From Climacteris rufus (taxonomy: Eukaryota; Chordata; Aves; Passeriformes; Climacteridae): a DNA stretch of 64,000 nt. Each line of letters starts with the position of its first letter. Positions within the stretch are counted from its first letter, which is position 1. The stretch is taken from assembly GCA_013398175.1 (NCBI GenBank), contig VZRZ01007867.1, positions 482,344 through 546,343 of the forward strand, read 5' to 3'. The position numbers and the translations under genes are program-made. Below are positions 49,471 through 62,430 of this stretch, piece by piece. The notes beneath the pieces are model-generated. The model searched no databases, had not been told where the DNA came from, and saw only the letters and a list, made by a program, of their open reading frames with translations.

Positions 49471-52400
49471 GTGTCCACATGGGAATGAGTAGCACATCCA
49501 GGGGAAAACTAACACAACCCTGGAAAGATGTGCCCAGTCGGGGAAAAATCAACATTCCCAGGTGAAAAGCAAGTGTATCCCACAAGGAAAAACGACCACG
49601 TTCACAGGAGACACCTGTGTCCAGGAGCTGATGAGCAAATCACATGAGGAGAGCAGAGCCCAGGCTGTGAGGGAAAGGTGGTGTGAGGAAGAAGGAACAA
49701 ATTTGCACCCAAAAAATTACATATTAGGGAGGAAAAAACTCATATATCCAGAGATGAAACACTCAGGATCAGACAGAGAAATGGGTAGTGCCAGAGTCGG
49801 CTCCTCAGCCGTATCTGTGAGCCAGCCTGAGCCTGGCCCTGCTTTTTTTAGAGGAAAATAGGCTTGTCAGGCTTAATCCACATCCACATCAGTAGCACAG
49901 GAAGCTAACTCCACTAAACTAGCGAGTTTCTGGTGTAAAAATAAAGGCAGATCAATGCAGGGGCAGAAAGTGAAACTTCAGTCAGTCTCACAGAAAACTG
50001 AAAGCAGCAGTTTCATGCAGAGTGTGCCTCCTGCTCTTTTCCTACAGCAGGACCCTGGCACCCCAAAGCTCATCCTGTTCCTCTCCCAACACAGCTCAAC
50101 GCCACAGACAGGAATTCCCAGGCGTGTGTATTTTGTGCATATAAATCTGACAGCAATTTGCATAAATAGATGCATATTAATCTGATGTACGTGCAAAATC
50201 AGACACTGCAGCTGAAAAATCCAGCCATTAAACCATTCTGTTGGATTTGCACGTTTCCCAAGGAAGGAGGCACATAAATCCACTGGCTGCATCTTTGGCT
50301 GTTGAGTAGATTTAATAGCATTGTGTTAACACCTAGAGACGTTAGCGAAGAACTGAGGCCTCATTGTATTGAGCTCTGTAGACAAGAATAATGGAAAGAT
50401 TGTTCCAACCCCACCAATTTACAGTCTTAGTGGATTATGGGGTTTATTTTGTTTTTAAACAAGTATTTCTGAGTTTGTTATATAACGTGAAATAAATCCC
50501 ATCATTGTATTGAATTTAATGTAGACCCTTTTTTATTAAGCACTTTCACAGAGGCAGAAATAATCGAGTGACACCATCATAGCAAAAATAAATCCTTACA
50601 TATTAAAAAAACCCATTTTTTTCCTTTTCTCTTTACCCTCAGTTTCAAAGTTTGGAGCAGATTGTTCCAGGTTTAAGGGCAGTTGCTATTTAAATAAAAC
50701 GACAAGTACTCTGGAGACTACTGGGGATAATTTGGATTTGTGCAACAACAGTGTGGATGTTCCTTTGTGAGTACCTATGGCTGGTTATTTTGACTCTTGC
50801 TGGACTACAGCTGTTGCTGTGCAAGTGCTCGTTCTGTTTGATAACTTTGTTAATATGACAAGTTCTACAAGTATTGTCAAAATAAGTCTGACACCACAAC
50901 AGATTGTGAAGAAAAGGCAGAGCAGTACTGAAAAAAAAAAATAGAATTCTTCAACATGTTTACAGTTGATTTCTAATCTGATGGCAAATTGATTTTTTTC
51001 CCAAACTAGTTTGCCATCCCTTTTTTCTAAACTGTGGTAACAAACTCTGTGCTCAGGGAATGAGGCTGCAAATGGAATGAATTCTCGGTTGTGTTTCCAG
51101 TAACAGTGGCCTGTGTGAGCCAGCAGGTACCTTCCCAAACGGAGGAGTTTCCAGAAGGAGCAGAGGAGAATCCACAACCAGTGTTCAGCCGGTGGAAATC
51201 ACTGCTTTATGTATGTGGTTGCTTTCACTCTACCATTTTCCTTCAACTCTTGACACTCCAACTAATTTTGGAAGGAATTAAAGTTTTTCTAACTGATTAG
51301 CTACTATTTCAACTACCTCCTTGTTTAGAAGCACTTCACATGAAGTGCTTATAAAATTTCTTCCTTCAGATCTTTAAGGAAAATTTTAAAATGTCATTTA
51401 CATTTTTGTACCTAATTTTTCCCAAACTATTGCATTTAAGATTACAGGCCTGAACTGGGCCTGAACATATGTTATTTGGGAGGGTTTGCTTCTCTTGGAG
51501 TCTGCTGGGAGACTGGTTAGGAATTGGTGTACTGGCACAAAAAGGAAATAGGAAGCTCTACCATGCAACACAGGAATGCTACAAGATGTGGGGTTGGCTG
51601 GATGAAGACATTTAGGAGTGTACACATGCACAGTAAATCAACTTGCTAAACACCTCAAGAGCAAAACTGCTGATCCTAAGAGGCAACTTGCTGTACTGCA
51701 CAACACTCAGGAGAATAAAAGGCTCACAGATGAGACATCTACAGAGCTGACTGTGCCAGGATAATGAGGAGTGCCAGGCACACGAGGGATTTTCCCCTCC
51801 TTGATGCACACATGTAATTCCTACTGACAGCAGTGGGACTGGCACATTCATATCAAGGGGACAATAGAACCCTTAGTGGTGGAGATGAGTATGGGATATG
51901 AGCTGTGTGACCATGGAGGGAGAACCAGAGAGAGGGAGGTGTGATCACTGAGGGACGGTACAACACACAATAAAATTGTCAAGCAGCCATCAAGTATGTG
52001 AAAGCATGGGAATAACAAATTAAATGGACAGGAGGTGAGAAAACAGTGTCTCAAGAGGCTTTTGCCTTCCTAGCTTAGGGCTGATATCTGAATTCCTTAT
52101 CTGGGAAATGTTCCCGCTGGCTTAACCCGTTTAATTCTTTGACAAGTAAATATTTCACTGAACTCGAGTAAATAGTTATGGTCTAGATGCCAAGGATAAG
52201 AAGTGCCTTTATTAAAAAGTGTGATAAACAAGAAGAAATTAAATTAATACAGTGTGCAGCTTGCTACAGGTTTCTTCTGCATGATATGATGATTCTTGCT
52301 TATCAAGTAGGAGGCAGCTGACCGGTGATTAAGAGTTATTATTACTAATTTTGGTTTGTGTCAGAAGTATAGAAAAGGACACAATAGAGAAATAATGATG

Positions 52401-54584
52401 ATTCTTGTTTGCTAGATAATGCAAACTATGTGTTTATGACAGCAGTTCAGAAATTAAATGAATGAGAAATGCCTTCAGATTTAATCCACATTTGGGATCT
52501 TTTAAGGATGTGTAGGGAAGAGGGGACAAAATGAAACTGAGCAGGAAAGTGAAAGGTAAACCAAAGCCATGGAGAAATTAACATCAGGAAAAGACAAACC
52601 TCTATCAGATCTCAATGGAAACCAACAAAACTGGTAAAGAATGCTCCTGAGTAGGAAGACCAGAATCACAGAAAGAAAAAAGTAACAGTAAAAGCCAGAG
52701 TTTGGTACATTTATGTAATTTTTTAAAGCAAGAGCAACTGGAACTACATGAATGGTTGGGCACAGCTCAACATTCTGGATTGCTTCTGGTCTGGCTCCAG
52801 TACAAAATCTAAAGACAAAATGATGAGTCACAGAGGAGAAAGTGACTTGAAGAAAGAAGCAAGGAAAAGGCTGCACTGAACAGGAATGGGAGATGCAACA
52901 GTCCAAGCTGATTGCACCCTGCACATGTTCCCTGCGTGCTGGAATGCTGGGAATGACAGAACTATGTTCCTGGTTAAACAGTTCTTTTGAAATCCCATTG
53001 TCCATCCTGCCAGACAGGCTGCAATGCCAAGGAGTTTGAACTTTCTCTCTTTCACAGTACCTACTCACCCGTACACTGTGGATCCAAGTGATTCTTCTGA
53101 GTTGGTCATGTGAATGGCAATGAAGCAAATACAACTTCAGAGGCCCTGTACAAACCCTTTGCTGCTCACTTAATTACCCTGACCAAGGGAGGCCAACTTT
53201 GGTGTAGTGTGACCTCCAATTATGAGACACACTGTGGTCTCCCCACTGAACTATGCAGGCATTAGTGGCAGCATGCCAGCAATGGTTATATTAAAATCAA
53301 TTGGAGAATCCCAGTTCTATGTCTCTTTCACCTTAGGTGAGCTAACACACCTTATACTGATGTAAATCTTTGTAAAATTTTGTAAAATAAAACTTCCCTC
53401 TTCAAAACAATTAAGAGTTTTATTCTTTTTTAGTTTTTTGGTCTTTTTTTTTTTTTTGTATTCTTACAAAAACAAAGGAAAAAGAGAAAAGCAGACAGAG
53501 ATGTTTAATAGATCTGTATCTCTGCAGTGGTCTGCAGTTTAAAGCAGGGGTATTAAAAAAAAAAAGGCAAAAAAGCAGAATTAGGTTTGTTCTCAGAGTC
53601 ACCAAGGAGAATAAACTGCGAGAGCTCCCTGACACAGCAGGCAGGCAGCTCCCAGGCTGCTCCATGAGGCAGTGCTTGATATTCATGGAAACAATGAAAT
53701 CTCACCAGATTTCGTACAAAAAGAGATGAATAGCCAGTCTGCGATTTTACAAGCAGGATGAAGGCCACAGATCCCCAAAGCCTCCACAAACTTACTGATT
53801 TTAAGGCACTCCTCCCATGAGCATGTGTTTGAGCAAGATTGTGCCATGACCTCAGGAGCAGAGGACCTGAAGAATCATCACCTGCCACGGCTGCATTCAC
53901 TGCACGCTTTACCCCAGACAGCCATGTGAGAACTTCACCAAACACTGACAGAAACCCAGGAAATTCCTCTGACCCTCTCCATGCACCTGCCCCAGCAGCA
54001 GAGGAGGAGATGCCTTTTCCAAAATGTTCTGTGCCTGTGACCTCCTGTATCAGTGGGAATCTCGCACTCACAGATTCAGTGAGATATCAAGGGAAGGAGA
54101 CAGGATCTGACCTATGAAACCTTACAGTCCTGTAAGTCTCATCACACACCAGAAAATTCCAAATTATTATCAACATAATTAATAATTTTTAAAGTGACTG
54201 CTGAAGGAAAATGAGATTTTTTCATACTCACAACTTGTGCTGTTGTCATTGTTTACAGCTGCAAATCTCATCATCATTGCCTTTCTTCCCTCTTCTGATA
54301 GATGTGGCCCTATATACATTGAAATGTTCACAATAATATAACTTATTCCAGTCCAAAACTCAAAATAAGTTACACTTCAGAAGCAGCAATATTAATAAAT
54401 GATCACTCTTTTATCCAGCAAAAATGTGAGGTCCGGATCAGTCTTTCTAATATTACTGACAGTACATTATTTTCTTCTTTATCAGAAAATAAGGTGTATT
54501 TTCCTCTGTACATATTGGTAAAGCATAAATAGAAATGATATTCTGAGCTCTCTCAGCCTTTTGTGGCACTCAGCTTGTTGGTAT
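49471..54584. other. Upstream flank of CDH4, unique sequence
   Basis: No recognised coding exon. Contents are an A11 run at 50931-50941, a POU/homeodomain-type cluster at 50156-50181, a 22-base palindrome at 51329-51350 and a T14 run at 53444-53457. Two long minus-strand open frames (52502-53134, 210 codons; 53553-54071, 172 codons) have no domain I recognise. A poorly supported exon-like segment lies at 54232-54309. The text near 51806-51842 resembles an old interspersed repeat. Confidence 0.5.
50156..50181 (+). promoter_or_regulatory. Candidate POU/homeodomain site cluster
   Basis: An exact octamer, ATTTGCAT, at 50156-50163 is followed six bases later by ATGCATATTAAT at 50170-50181, which holds POU half-sites and a TAAT core. 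It lies about 1.5 kb upstream of the CpG island. Motif evidence only. Confidence 0.3.
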
Positions 54585-54635
54585 TCCTCACAAATATTTT
54601 TCCCTCACAAATATTTTTCCCTCACAAATATATCC
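54585..54635 (+). repeat. 17-bp tandem repeat, three copies
   Basis: Three units of CCCTCACAAATATTTTT, the first two nearly identical and the third diverging at its end. Confidence 0.9.
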
Positions 54636-56148
54636 AACAGTTTCAGCACTGCAGCAGTACTCTAAATTGTATGTGTGTGCATGGCAAATGCTGAGGCAGA
54701 ACTCCTCAGAGAAAGCCCCAGTTACTTGTTTAATATGAAGTAATTTTCTGGAGCTGTCAGCATTTTAGGTCCAAAACCACCTGGAAGACAAAGCACTTTG
54801 CAAGAGAAAGCTTTGACAACCTATGGATTTTAATAGTAGAACTGCAAAGATAAGAAAAGAAAACTTGTAGCAAGGGGAGAGAGGGAGAGATGTGCTCTTG
54901 TAAGATATTACTTTATGAGAAAATACCCATACTCAAAGTAATTTTCCAGCATATTTCAAATTAGGAAAAGTAGTGAGAAATTTACAGTGTTTGCCTCCTT
55001 GCAACTTCTGTCAAGTTCAAGATGTATATGGAATTTATTTGAGCATCGGAATCAGTGATTTAGCTACAAATGAGGATAATAATATGATGTTCTACTAATA
55101 ATATTACATGTCTAAGTGAAATAAAGCCCAGAAATGAAAGAAAGGGAACTAACTAGGAACACTGTATGCATGAATAATATGGACTGACTGCAGGCCAAAA
55201 GTAATACAAAACAAGGTCTTCCACACATCCATAAATAAAAATGAAGAGAAAGTGTAGAGCCACATGGGTTAAAATTTTAGTAACTACCATTGGTAGTTAC
55301 CACCTGACTTCTGCTCTGCTGATAAATGCTGGGTTTGATGTTGGTGGAGTTCTGTACATGAAGTAACTGCTGCTTTTGCCAATGTCTAGAAACATCTGAA
55401 CTCCAAAGATTAATTTTTCAAGTCCATCTAACAAGATTATCTGTGTTTATCCTGTTAACCCTGACCAGCAGATCCTGTGCTCTCCCATCCCTAATCCATT
55501 CCCAACTGCACACAAGCTTTCAAGTCAGACCAGAAGCGTGTCCAGGACACACAGACAGGTGCTAAAAATATTGGTACATCCAAGCCTGGGTAACCCCCAG
55601 CTAAAAAATGGTTTTGATCTCTTTGAGTGAGAAGTAGTATGGGAGATATTCCTGCACCATTTTCCAGTGGGAGCTACAGGCAGACTTGTGGGTTAATAAA
55701 GCTCACTGTCAATGACATTATTACTGCAGTGATTCTGGTTGTGCTAAGCCATCAGTAGGAAATGGCAGAATCAAGGAATCACAGGTTTTATTGGGGCCCA
55801 GAAGCAGCACAGGGTTTAGATGGGACGTTTTAAAGATTTTAACAACAAATTAAGTCTGGTGCAAGTTATGGGCTGAAAGTGGCAACCTGGACTTCACCTC
55901 TCCAGATATTTCACAAGAACAGTCATTTGCACAGCTGATCCTTAAGTACTTTATGAGAGATAAATCTAATAACCTTTCTGGGAAAACCTCAGCAGGATGC
56001 AGACACTGTAATAATCCATATGCAATCTACCACATTGTATTGTATGCTGTCAGACAACTCAATTATTTTCTTCCAGATCTAACATAAGCTTCTGTTTAGT
56101 AAACATGATGAGAGTCAAACTTTTACATATATATATATAAAGTGCTTA

Positions 56149-56185
56149 ATTTGCATGCAAAATTGCCATAAGTATGTATGCAAAT
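56149..56185 (+). promoter_or_regulatory. Palindromic octamer plus second octamer
   Basis: TTTGCATGCAAA at 56150-56161 is a perfect 12-base palindrome made of two overlapping octamer-type sites (ATTTGCAT exact; ATGCAAAA one mismatch). A second exact octamer, ATGCAAAT, lies at 56178-56185. The arrangement suits POU-domain dimers. Confidence 0.35.
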
Positions 56186-57392
56186 AGGAAAACTCATGCA
56201 CAGATGACTAATTAAGTGCATTTATGTGAGAAATTACCCAGTGCACGCATGGAATCTCAGTAATTGTACACACAACTCAGTGTGCCATTGCCTTTGCAAT
56301 TTGGACACGTAACTGATTGAAAAAATTGTTTCTCAGTGCTATGTTGGAACAACTGATGTGGAGCACATGGCCAGAAGTAGGACAACTGAGGGGGCTTTTG
56401 AAAGAAATTGCAAAAGCTTGTGAGGAGCTTTACAGTAAGAGCAGAATTTATTATCTCTACATTACTGTTTTTCTTTTTACTTAAAAACATCCTGTGCTAA
56501 TCTGTGGCTTAGAAGGAGTCTTTTCTGTAAAGAAACACTCAGAAAAATAAAATCAGTGTGATGGCACAAGTGATGGTGCCATTGAAGTTAAACCCGATGT
56601 TTGTAGCCTGCTGTTTCCTGTCTAGGATGCGTTTTGAAAATAAACAGCAAATTTTACTTTCTGTGTCTTGATCAGGCACCCTTTTGTCTCATCCAAGGAG
56701 GCTTTGTAGTGTGACAGCACAATATCCCTTTGGAAGGTTCAGTGAGTTTTGGTGAGAAAAGTGGTATCTACCTGTCTGTTTTAATTTTCCAGGCATTGAT
56801 GTTATTATAAGTCCTGTTATCCCTAAACACTGATTAGTTCTCTTTATATCCCCAAAGTTAGAAAGTTCATGCTAACATTGTTAAAATTCAATACAGAGAA
56901 CAAGTTCTTTCAATACGATATGATAAACATCCCTGACTTCAATGTCCTGCAGAGAAAAATACCTGTCCAAATTGTTTTGATATGCTCTGGCTGCTGAAAG
57001 CAGGGAACAACCTCAGCCTGCTTTTTGATGTTTTCCTATTTTCTGGTCATTGTGCTGATATTGAGCATAACAGCAGGTAGGGGAGCACCTGTTTATTTAC
57101 CCACAGCTCGAGGTCAAACGTTTCAGTCAACCACAAACACAGGCAAAATACCTTTGTGGGCACAGTCCAAGATGAGGAACACGCTCAGGGGGAAAGGGAG
57201 AAAAAGGCTGGAAAGGGATGGGCTGAGGATCAGAGGGATGCTGTGCTGCAGGGACAGACTCAGCAGCCTGGGGAGCTCTGCTCGTGGAAACCCGGGCAGC
57301 AGGGAAAAGGGATGTGCTGCTCCGGGCTGGTTTGGCTCGGAGCAAAGTTCCTCAGATGAGATTACAGAAGGGAGGATTTGAAGTCGACTTCT

Positions 57393-57407
57393 GCCACTAA
57401 GTGGTGC
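57393..57407 (+). promoter_or_regulatory. Weak CTCF-like motif
   Basis: CCACTAAGTGGTGCT agrees with CCASYAGRKGGCRSY at 13 of 15 positions. Both differences (G to A, C to T) are transitions of the kind that decay a site. Confidence 0.25.
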
Positions 57408-60400
57408 TCTAAACAGCACAGCATCTTTGTGGTACCACGGTTCACAGGGAGGAACAAACCACAGCACTGTCAAGCTGATTAGACTGATGCAGACACTTAA
57501 CAAGTGTCCATTATGCTGATTTAATCCTTCTGTGCCACTGGATAAATCAGGGGGAAGAACAGGCCAATCCAAAAGATTAAAGAAATCCAAAGACTGAGCC
57601 CTGGTATACAGTATCTGAAGTGGAAGATTACAGAAAACAATTCTATTTTTTTAAAAGGTCTGTCTGGCTTCTTTCTGTTCCTTTTTAATTATTAGTATTG
57701 TTTTCTCCAAGTTTATAGTTGTTAGAACTTGAAGTACTTACCAAATAGAACTGATGAAAAAACTTAATTAATACTTGTAATTATTCCAGAACTTATTTTT
57801 AAAACAGATGCCCTATTTTTTTATCAATAGGAAAAAAAAAAAGGTAGAACAAATTCTTTCTGGAGTATGTATCTACATGTAGATTTAATCCTTCCCACCC
57901 TCCAAAAAAGATGCAATTTAAAAATAAGGTGGAAGTTTGGAAGGAGAATGCAAACTTGCAATTTCTGCTCTCCTCAGTCCCAGGAGAAGTGTAAATCCAG
58001 CAGGCAGAGGATCTGTTTTGACATTTTGACACCCATGTTGTTGCCCACAAAATTGGATTTGTTACCTGGTGTGCAACAAGCCAATAATTACACACTTGAG
58101 AGAGACATTGATTATTTATTTGAGAGTTGAACAAACCTGGATGTATTCTACAGCTCAGTGTATTCCACAAACCAAGCACCACCAATAGACCTTCTGTGCC
58201 ATTATTTACACACAGAAATTCAGATTTTGTAGCTTTCCGAGTACAGCCCCTCTGTTATCCTTGGTTGGTAATTTCCATGCAAGTTGTGTAACCCCAGCAG
58301 ACTTCTACACACGCTCAGGGGAAGGGTCTGCACATGGGCAGGGTCTGTAGGTGTGATTTTTAGTATTATAATGAACATATTCAGCTCTAGGATCCATGGA
58401 AACCTTGAGAATTTTGCCAAGTTAGCAATGTATATACAGACATACATCAACATATTGATTTTAATCCATCCTCAAGGCTTGTTAGTTCCTGGATATCCTG
58501 ACTAAGGGATAGAGCTGCTGCTGGTCCCACTGTTCAGGTCTCCTTTCTTGCTGATTAGGCTTGGAAGCACACAAAGATCTCACATCAAGGAACATCCTGA
58601 CTTAAGATAATCTTGACATATTCTACATTTTGCCCCAGGCAATTCTGCATCCATGTTTCCTCTCAGTCGTGGCTGCAGCAGAGAATCCTGGGGAAGGAGC
58701 AGTGGGCAAAGTTCTGCAGTCCCAGGAAGGAAGAGCCTTCAGTTCAGGAGTCAGGAAGCTTTTGTCCTGTTTTATAGAAGGAGGAGGAATTTGTTTAACC
58801 ACAGCCCATGAAAGAGTTTACTCCTTTTCTCTGCCATGGGTCTCTCCTAGAAAACGAAGAAAGGATGTAGAGAAAGGGTGGCTCAGTGAACACTCAGGTT
58901 CCTGGATCCCACATGGTCTATTGGTTTCTCAGCTCAGGATGGAGTGAATTCAGTGCTCTGTATTCAGACCCCCATAGAGGTGCTGTGTCTGCAGCCAGGC
59001 CCAGGCACAGCCTGGGAGTCAGCACTTTGCAGCAGATCTAAGGACCCTAAAACATTGCCACACACTGAAACCCAATGAATATCTGCCTATGTGAGCTGCT
59101 CTGCTGAGCAAAATCCTTTAAAAAAGGAGGTGGAACTTCTGGGGAGAGGATTAGTGCCTTTTGTGAACTGTGTTTGTGTTCAGGGTGCTGGTTTATTCAC
59201 AACATTCCCCGAGAAATGCTTTAAATCAAGAATCAAAAGCCGAAAGGGTATCAAAGCTGTACAGGAACTGATTACTACTATAAATTTTGCTGAAACAAGC
59301 TGATGCTTTGCTGATTCTTTGGTCTTTTTCTAGTAAAAATATGTCAGTGTTAACTCACAGCATTGACTTCTCTGTATTTTTCTTTTTTGTTCCATGAGAT
59401 TATTTTTAGCCGCTGTGCATTAGCTCTGCTTCTAAAAAGTACTGAGAGGTAGAGGTTGCAGGTTCTTCCTGAAAAAAAACAAATGACTTATTGACAGAAA
59501 TGCAACAATACCTGTATATCCATAAAATTTATGTCATGTGTCTCCCTCCCCCCTCTTTTTGAATGGAGTTGAGACAGATGTTAGAGACAGATGTGAATTT
59601 CTCAGGAGAGAAAGAAATATCATAGGTAAATCAGCTTTATACCAGAAAATCTGATAGACATGAGTACAGCAGCTGTAGAATAAGTAAACTCTTAACAGAA
59701 AAAGGAATTGTTTTCAATTTTGGATGAAGTGGCCAAAGTACCCAAAGCAACTTTGTATGAGTTATTTATATTATAGAATAATTTCTGAGCTCCAAACAAT
59801 AGGAAGGAATGGTGGGTCTCAAAAATGTCCTCTAGAGAGAGCAGCAGAAATGCAAAATTCAAATGCCATGAACAGGGTCAGCTGCAAGTCCTGAAACAGT
59901 GTGATTCTTCTGACATTTACATTTTGTAGGCAAGCATTTCCATATTTAGAAATAAATTTATAGTGGTCTACAATTTCTCTTGGAAGCTTTTGAGTTTAGC
60001 AGTAACTTCACCACCAGAAATCCTGGCCCCTCTGCAATCATCCTCAGGTTTCCCAAGATACAATCAGTGTATGTCATCTTTAATGCCTTTTTGTGAAACA
60101 AGCATTTTACAATTCTTTACAATATTTTCTGACTGTTGGAATACATTTTCCCAAGGCCAGCTCTGTGTCATGGCATCAGTGTGGCTGGCTTGTCTCTGTG
60201 CCTTTCCCACTGCTCATGTCCTTCCTTCTTTTACTTTAACAGACTTTTTGTTCACAATAAATCCAACTGTGAGCAAACTTTCTGAACTGCTGAAATCTTA
60301 CTGTTGTACCTCCAAGAAAATATTGCAAAATCAGTAGCAGTGACATCAGTTCTTGAGATGAGTTTCAAATTGTCAACTGACATTCTGATACTCATTTGCT

Positions 60401-62327
60401 TGATATTCTGTTGCCTATAAATTTGGCCTCAGATCTTGCTATACCAGTAAAGCTGGTTTCTGACACCACCTTTTCTGGACATGTGAGATTCAAACAGTGA
60501 CAATATTCAATTTATGGTTTCTTTTGTCCTGTTTATGCACAGTCTAGGGCAGACACTGCTCCCACAATCTCAAGAGGAGACACAGAAGTCTTCCAAAACA
60601 ATGGTCCCTATCCACCTATCCAGCTGCCTCCTACTGAGAAATTAATCTAAATTTTTTTCCCACTTGGCTGAGCCATCTTGTTCCTGGCTGGGCCAGTGAG
60701 GAGGTTCAATATGAATGTCTTTGTTTAGGAGACATGAATCACACACTGACTCTGTGAACCGTGTCATGGACTGTTTTATCTCCAGCAATTATTTGGAAGA
60801 AACAAATACAACTGCTTATATTTAAACAACAATCAAGAGAAAATACTGAAAATTTGGCTTTTTATTGCTTAGAGACTAAGATTCTCAGTGTTAGTTGGAT
60901 TCACTAAAAACTTGTTTAAATATTACACATAATTCCTGCAGTGGTAGAAATGGATAAGGAACTTGAAAACTCCAGTTTAAACCTGCAAGAAGCTTTTTGT
61001 TAAGAAAAAATAGGGATAATATGTTTGGAATATAAATGAAATGTTGGGTAGATTTTCCCTCTGTAGAATGTGTACATCTTGTATGTGTATTATTCTGCAA
61101 ACTACAGACCAAATATTGATTAAAATTTGCAATAAAATACAAAATGTAATTTATGCCAACTGCCATAAACAATCTGATATGCTTTCATCTCTCAGAGTTT
61201 GTGAAGAATGGAGACCATAGCATTCCCTCACAGAAACTATAAAGAAGTTAAAGAGTAGGATCAATATTGTAAGAGGAACTTCTACATGTACGTATCCAGC
61301 TGAATTCCCAGCAATATAAAAGGGAAATATTTGTGTTGAACTCCCTGCCTAGGGCTTTAAATTGCTGTATACTATCATGCATTACGGCCTGTATTAATTA
61401 TCTAATTGAGACATTTATATGGTCATCAGGCAAGTAGGGACCTGGAGAGAAATCCCTAATTAAGACTTCGGAGTTTGATAAGAGGCTGTTACTGTGCCGT
61501 GATAAAACACTATTTTTGTCTTATCTTATGAATGTGTCAGGGCAGATTATGTTAAATGCTACCTACATGCATAATCAGATGACATATCTCTGGCAAGGCC
61601 CGCAGATAACAGTCTGCAAATGCACATTTATTATTTTACAGTTCAGACTGTTAAAAGGAGAACAAAACTCACAGATCCAAAAGAACAGCACATCCACCTG
61701 GGCGGTGCCCGGCGTGTCATGCCAGGGGTGTTTTCCTTGGGATCTGGGGACAGAGGGTTGGGTGTGTGATGCCAGTGAGCAGCTGCAAGCCAGCTCCTGT
61801 CCAAGGCACCTGAACCACTCTGTTGGCTCTGCAGTGCTGAACTCTCCAGGTATTCCCACCCCGCTCCCTGACACTCTCTGTGTTGGAAGGGGGATTACAG
61901 ACATGGGAAATTCAATTATGCCAGAGTGGTCCCTGGCTGGTTGCTCCAGTTAACCCCCATTGCCTTCCCAAGGAGAGCAGAGCAGGGTGGGGATCGGCCG
62001 TTCTGCCCACAATACCCCACATCTCGGCTCATTCAGAGCACACTCCACGTTTCTTGGCATTGGGAGATTGTTGTGAATGCTGAATATGTAGTGCAAAAAT
62101 ACCAGCAGCGAAGATTTTTTTCTTTTCTTGACAAGTTTTCTGGGAAAATTCAGAGCTGCTCTATTTTTTGCATGCAGCCTCCCCATCCTTCTCATCTGCA
62201 GGGTTGACTCAAACAATAGCATCCACTTCAGGAGCTCTTTCCTTGTTAGATGGTTTGAGATCTTGAGGAGGATGGTCAGCTCTTACCACCAAAGCAAAAG
62301 AAAATAAATCCAGAGAACAAAACATAC

Positions 62328-62430
62328 CTGACAATTGTTTTTATTTTTTTTCTTCTTGGCATTACCCAACACCGTTGACATTGGTGGCAAATCCCCTGCT
62401 GTACCATCCATTGTTGGAGCCTTGCTATCA
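62328..62430 (-). CDS. Exon-like segment, unidentified protein
   Basis: On the minus strand, a good acceptor (TTTTCTTCCCCAG, ending at 62431) precedes 103 bases and a good donor (CAG followed by GTATGT, 62322-62327). One frame is open throughout: one base, then 34 codons ending exactly at the donor (exit phase 0). It includes DSKAPTMDGTAGDLPPMST and a basic stretch, NAKKKKNKNNCQ. The internal ATG has a favourable context (ACAATGG), so it could be a first coding exon. I do not recognise the protein. It is on the CDH4 strand, about 14 kb upstream of the presumed promoter, and its exit phase would join CDH4 exon 2 in frame. A product made that way would lack a signal peptide, so an independent gene, an untranslated exon or a chance match are all possible. 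Thirty-four open codons alone prove nothing; the case rests on the paired splice sites. Confidence 0.35.

Larger units (their letters stand above)
54636..62327. other. Upstream flank of CDH4, unique sequence
   Basis: No convincing exon. Contents are a 21-base palindrome at 55280-55300, an octamer cluster at 56149-56185, a locally GC-richer stretch at 57160-57345, a CTCF-like motif at 57393-57407 and an A11 run at 57832-57842. A strong minus-strand acceptor at about 59469-59480 is followed by a frame that stops after 20 codons. No named transposon is recognised. Confidence 0.45.

Noticed and set aside
53553..54071. 172-codon minus-strand frame
   Set aside because: No domain, no splice or promoter context, and opposite-strand frames are also open; length is near what chance allows in a locally GC-richer patch.
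54232..54309. Minus-strand exon-like segment reading GPHLSEEGRKAMMMRFAAV, with a GTGAGT donor
   Set aside because: The donor is good but the acceptor (TATATAG) lacks a pyrimidine tract. The entry phase does not match the 62.3-kb exon, and about 25 open codons are not significant.
59406..59468. Minus-strand acceptor (T8 CAG) followed by a frame EEPATSTSQYFLEAELMHSG and a stop
   Set aside because: The acceptor is strong and its phase fits the 62.3-kb exon, but 20 codons open by chance is common and there is no polyadenylation or protein-family support.
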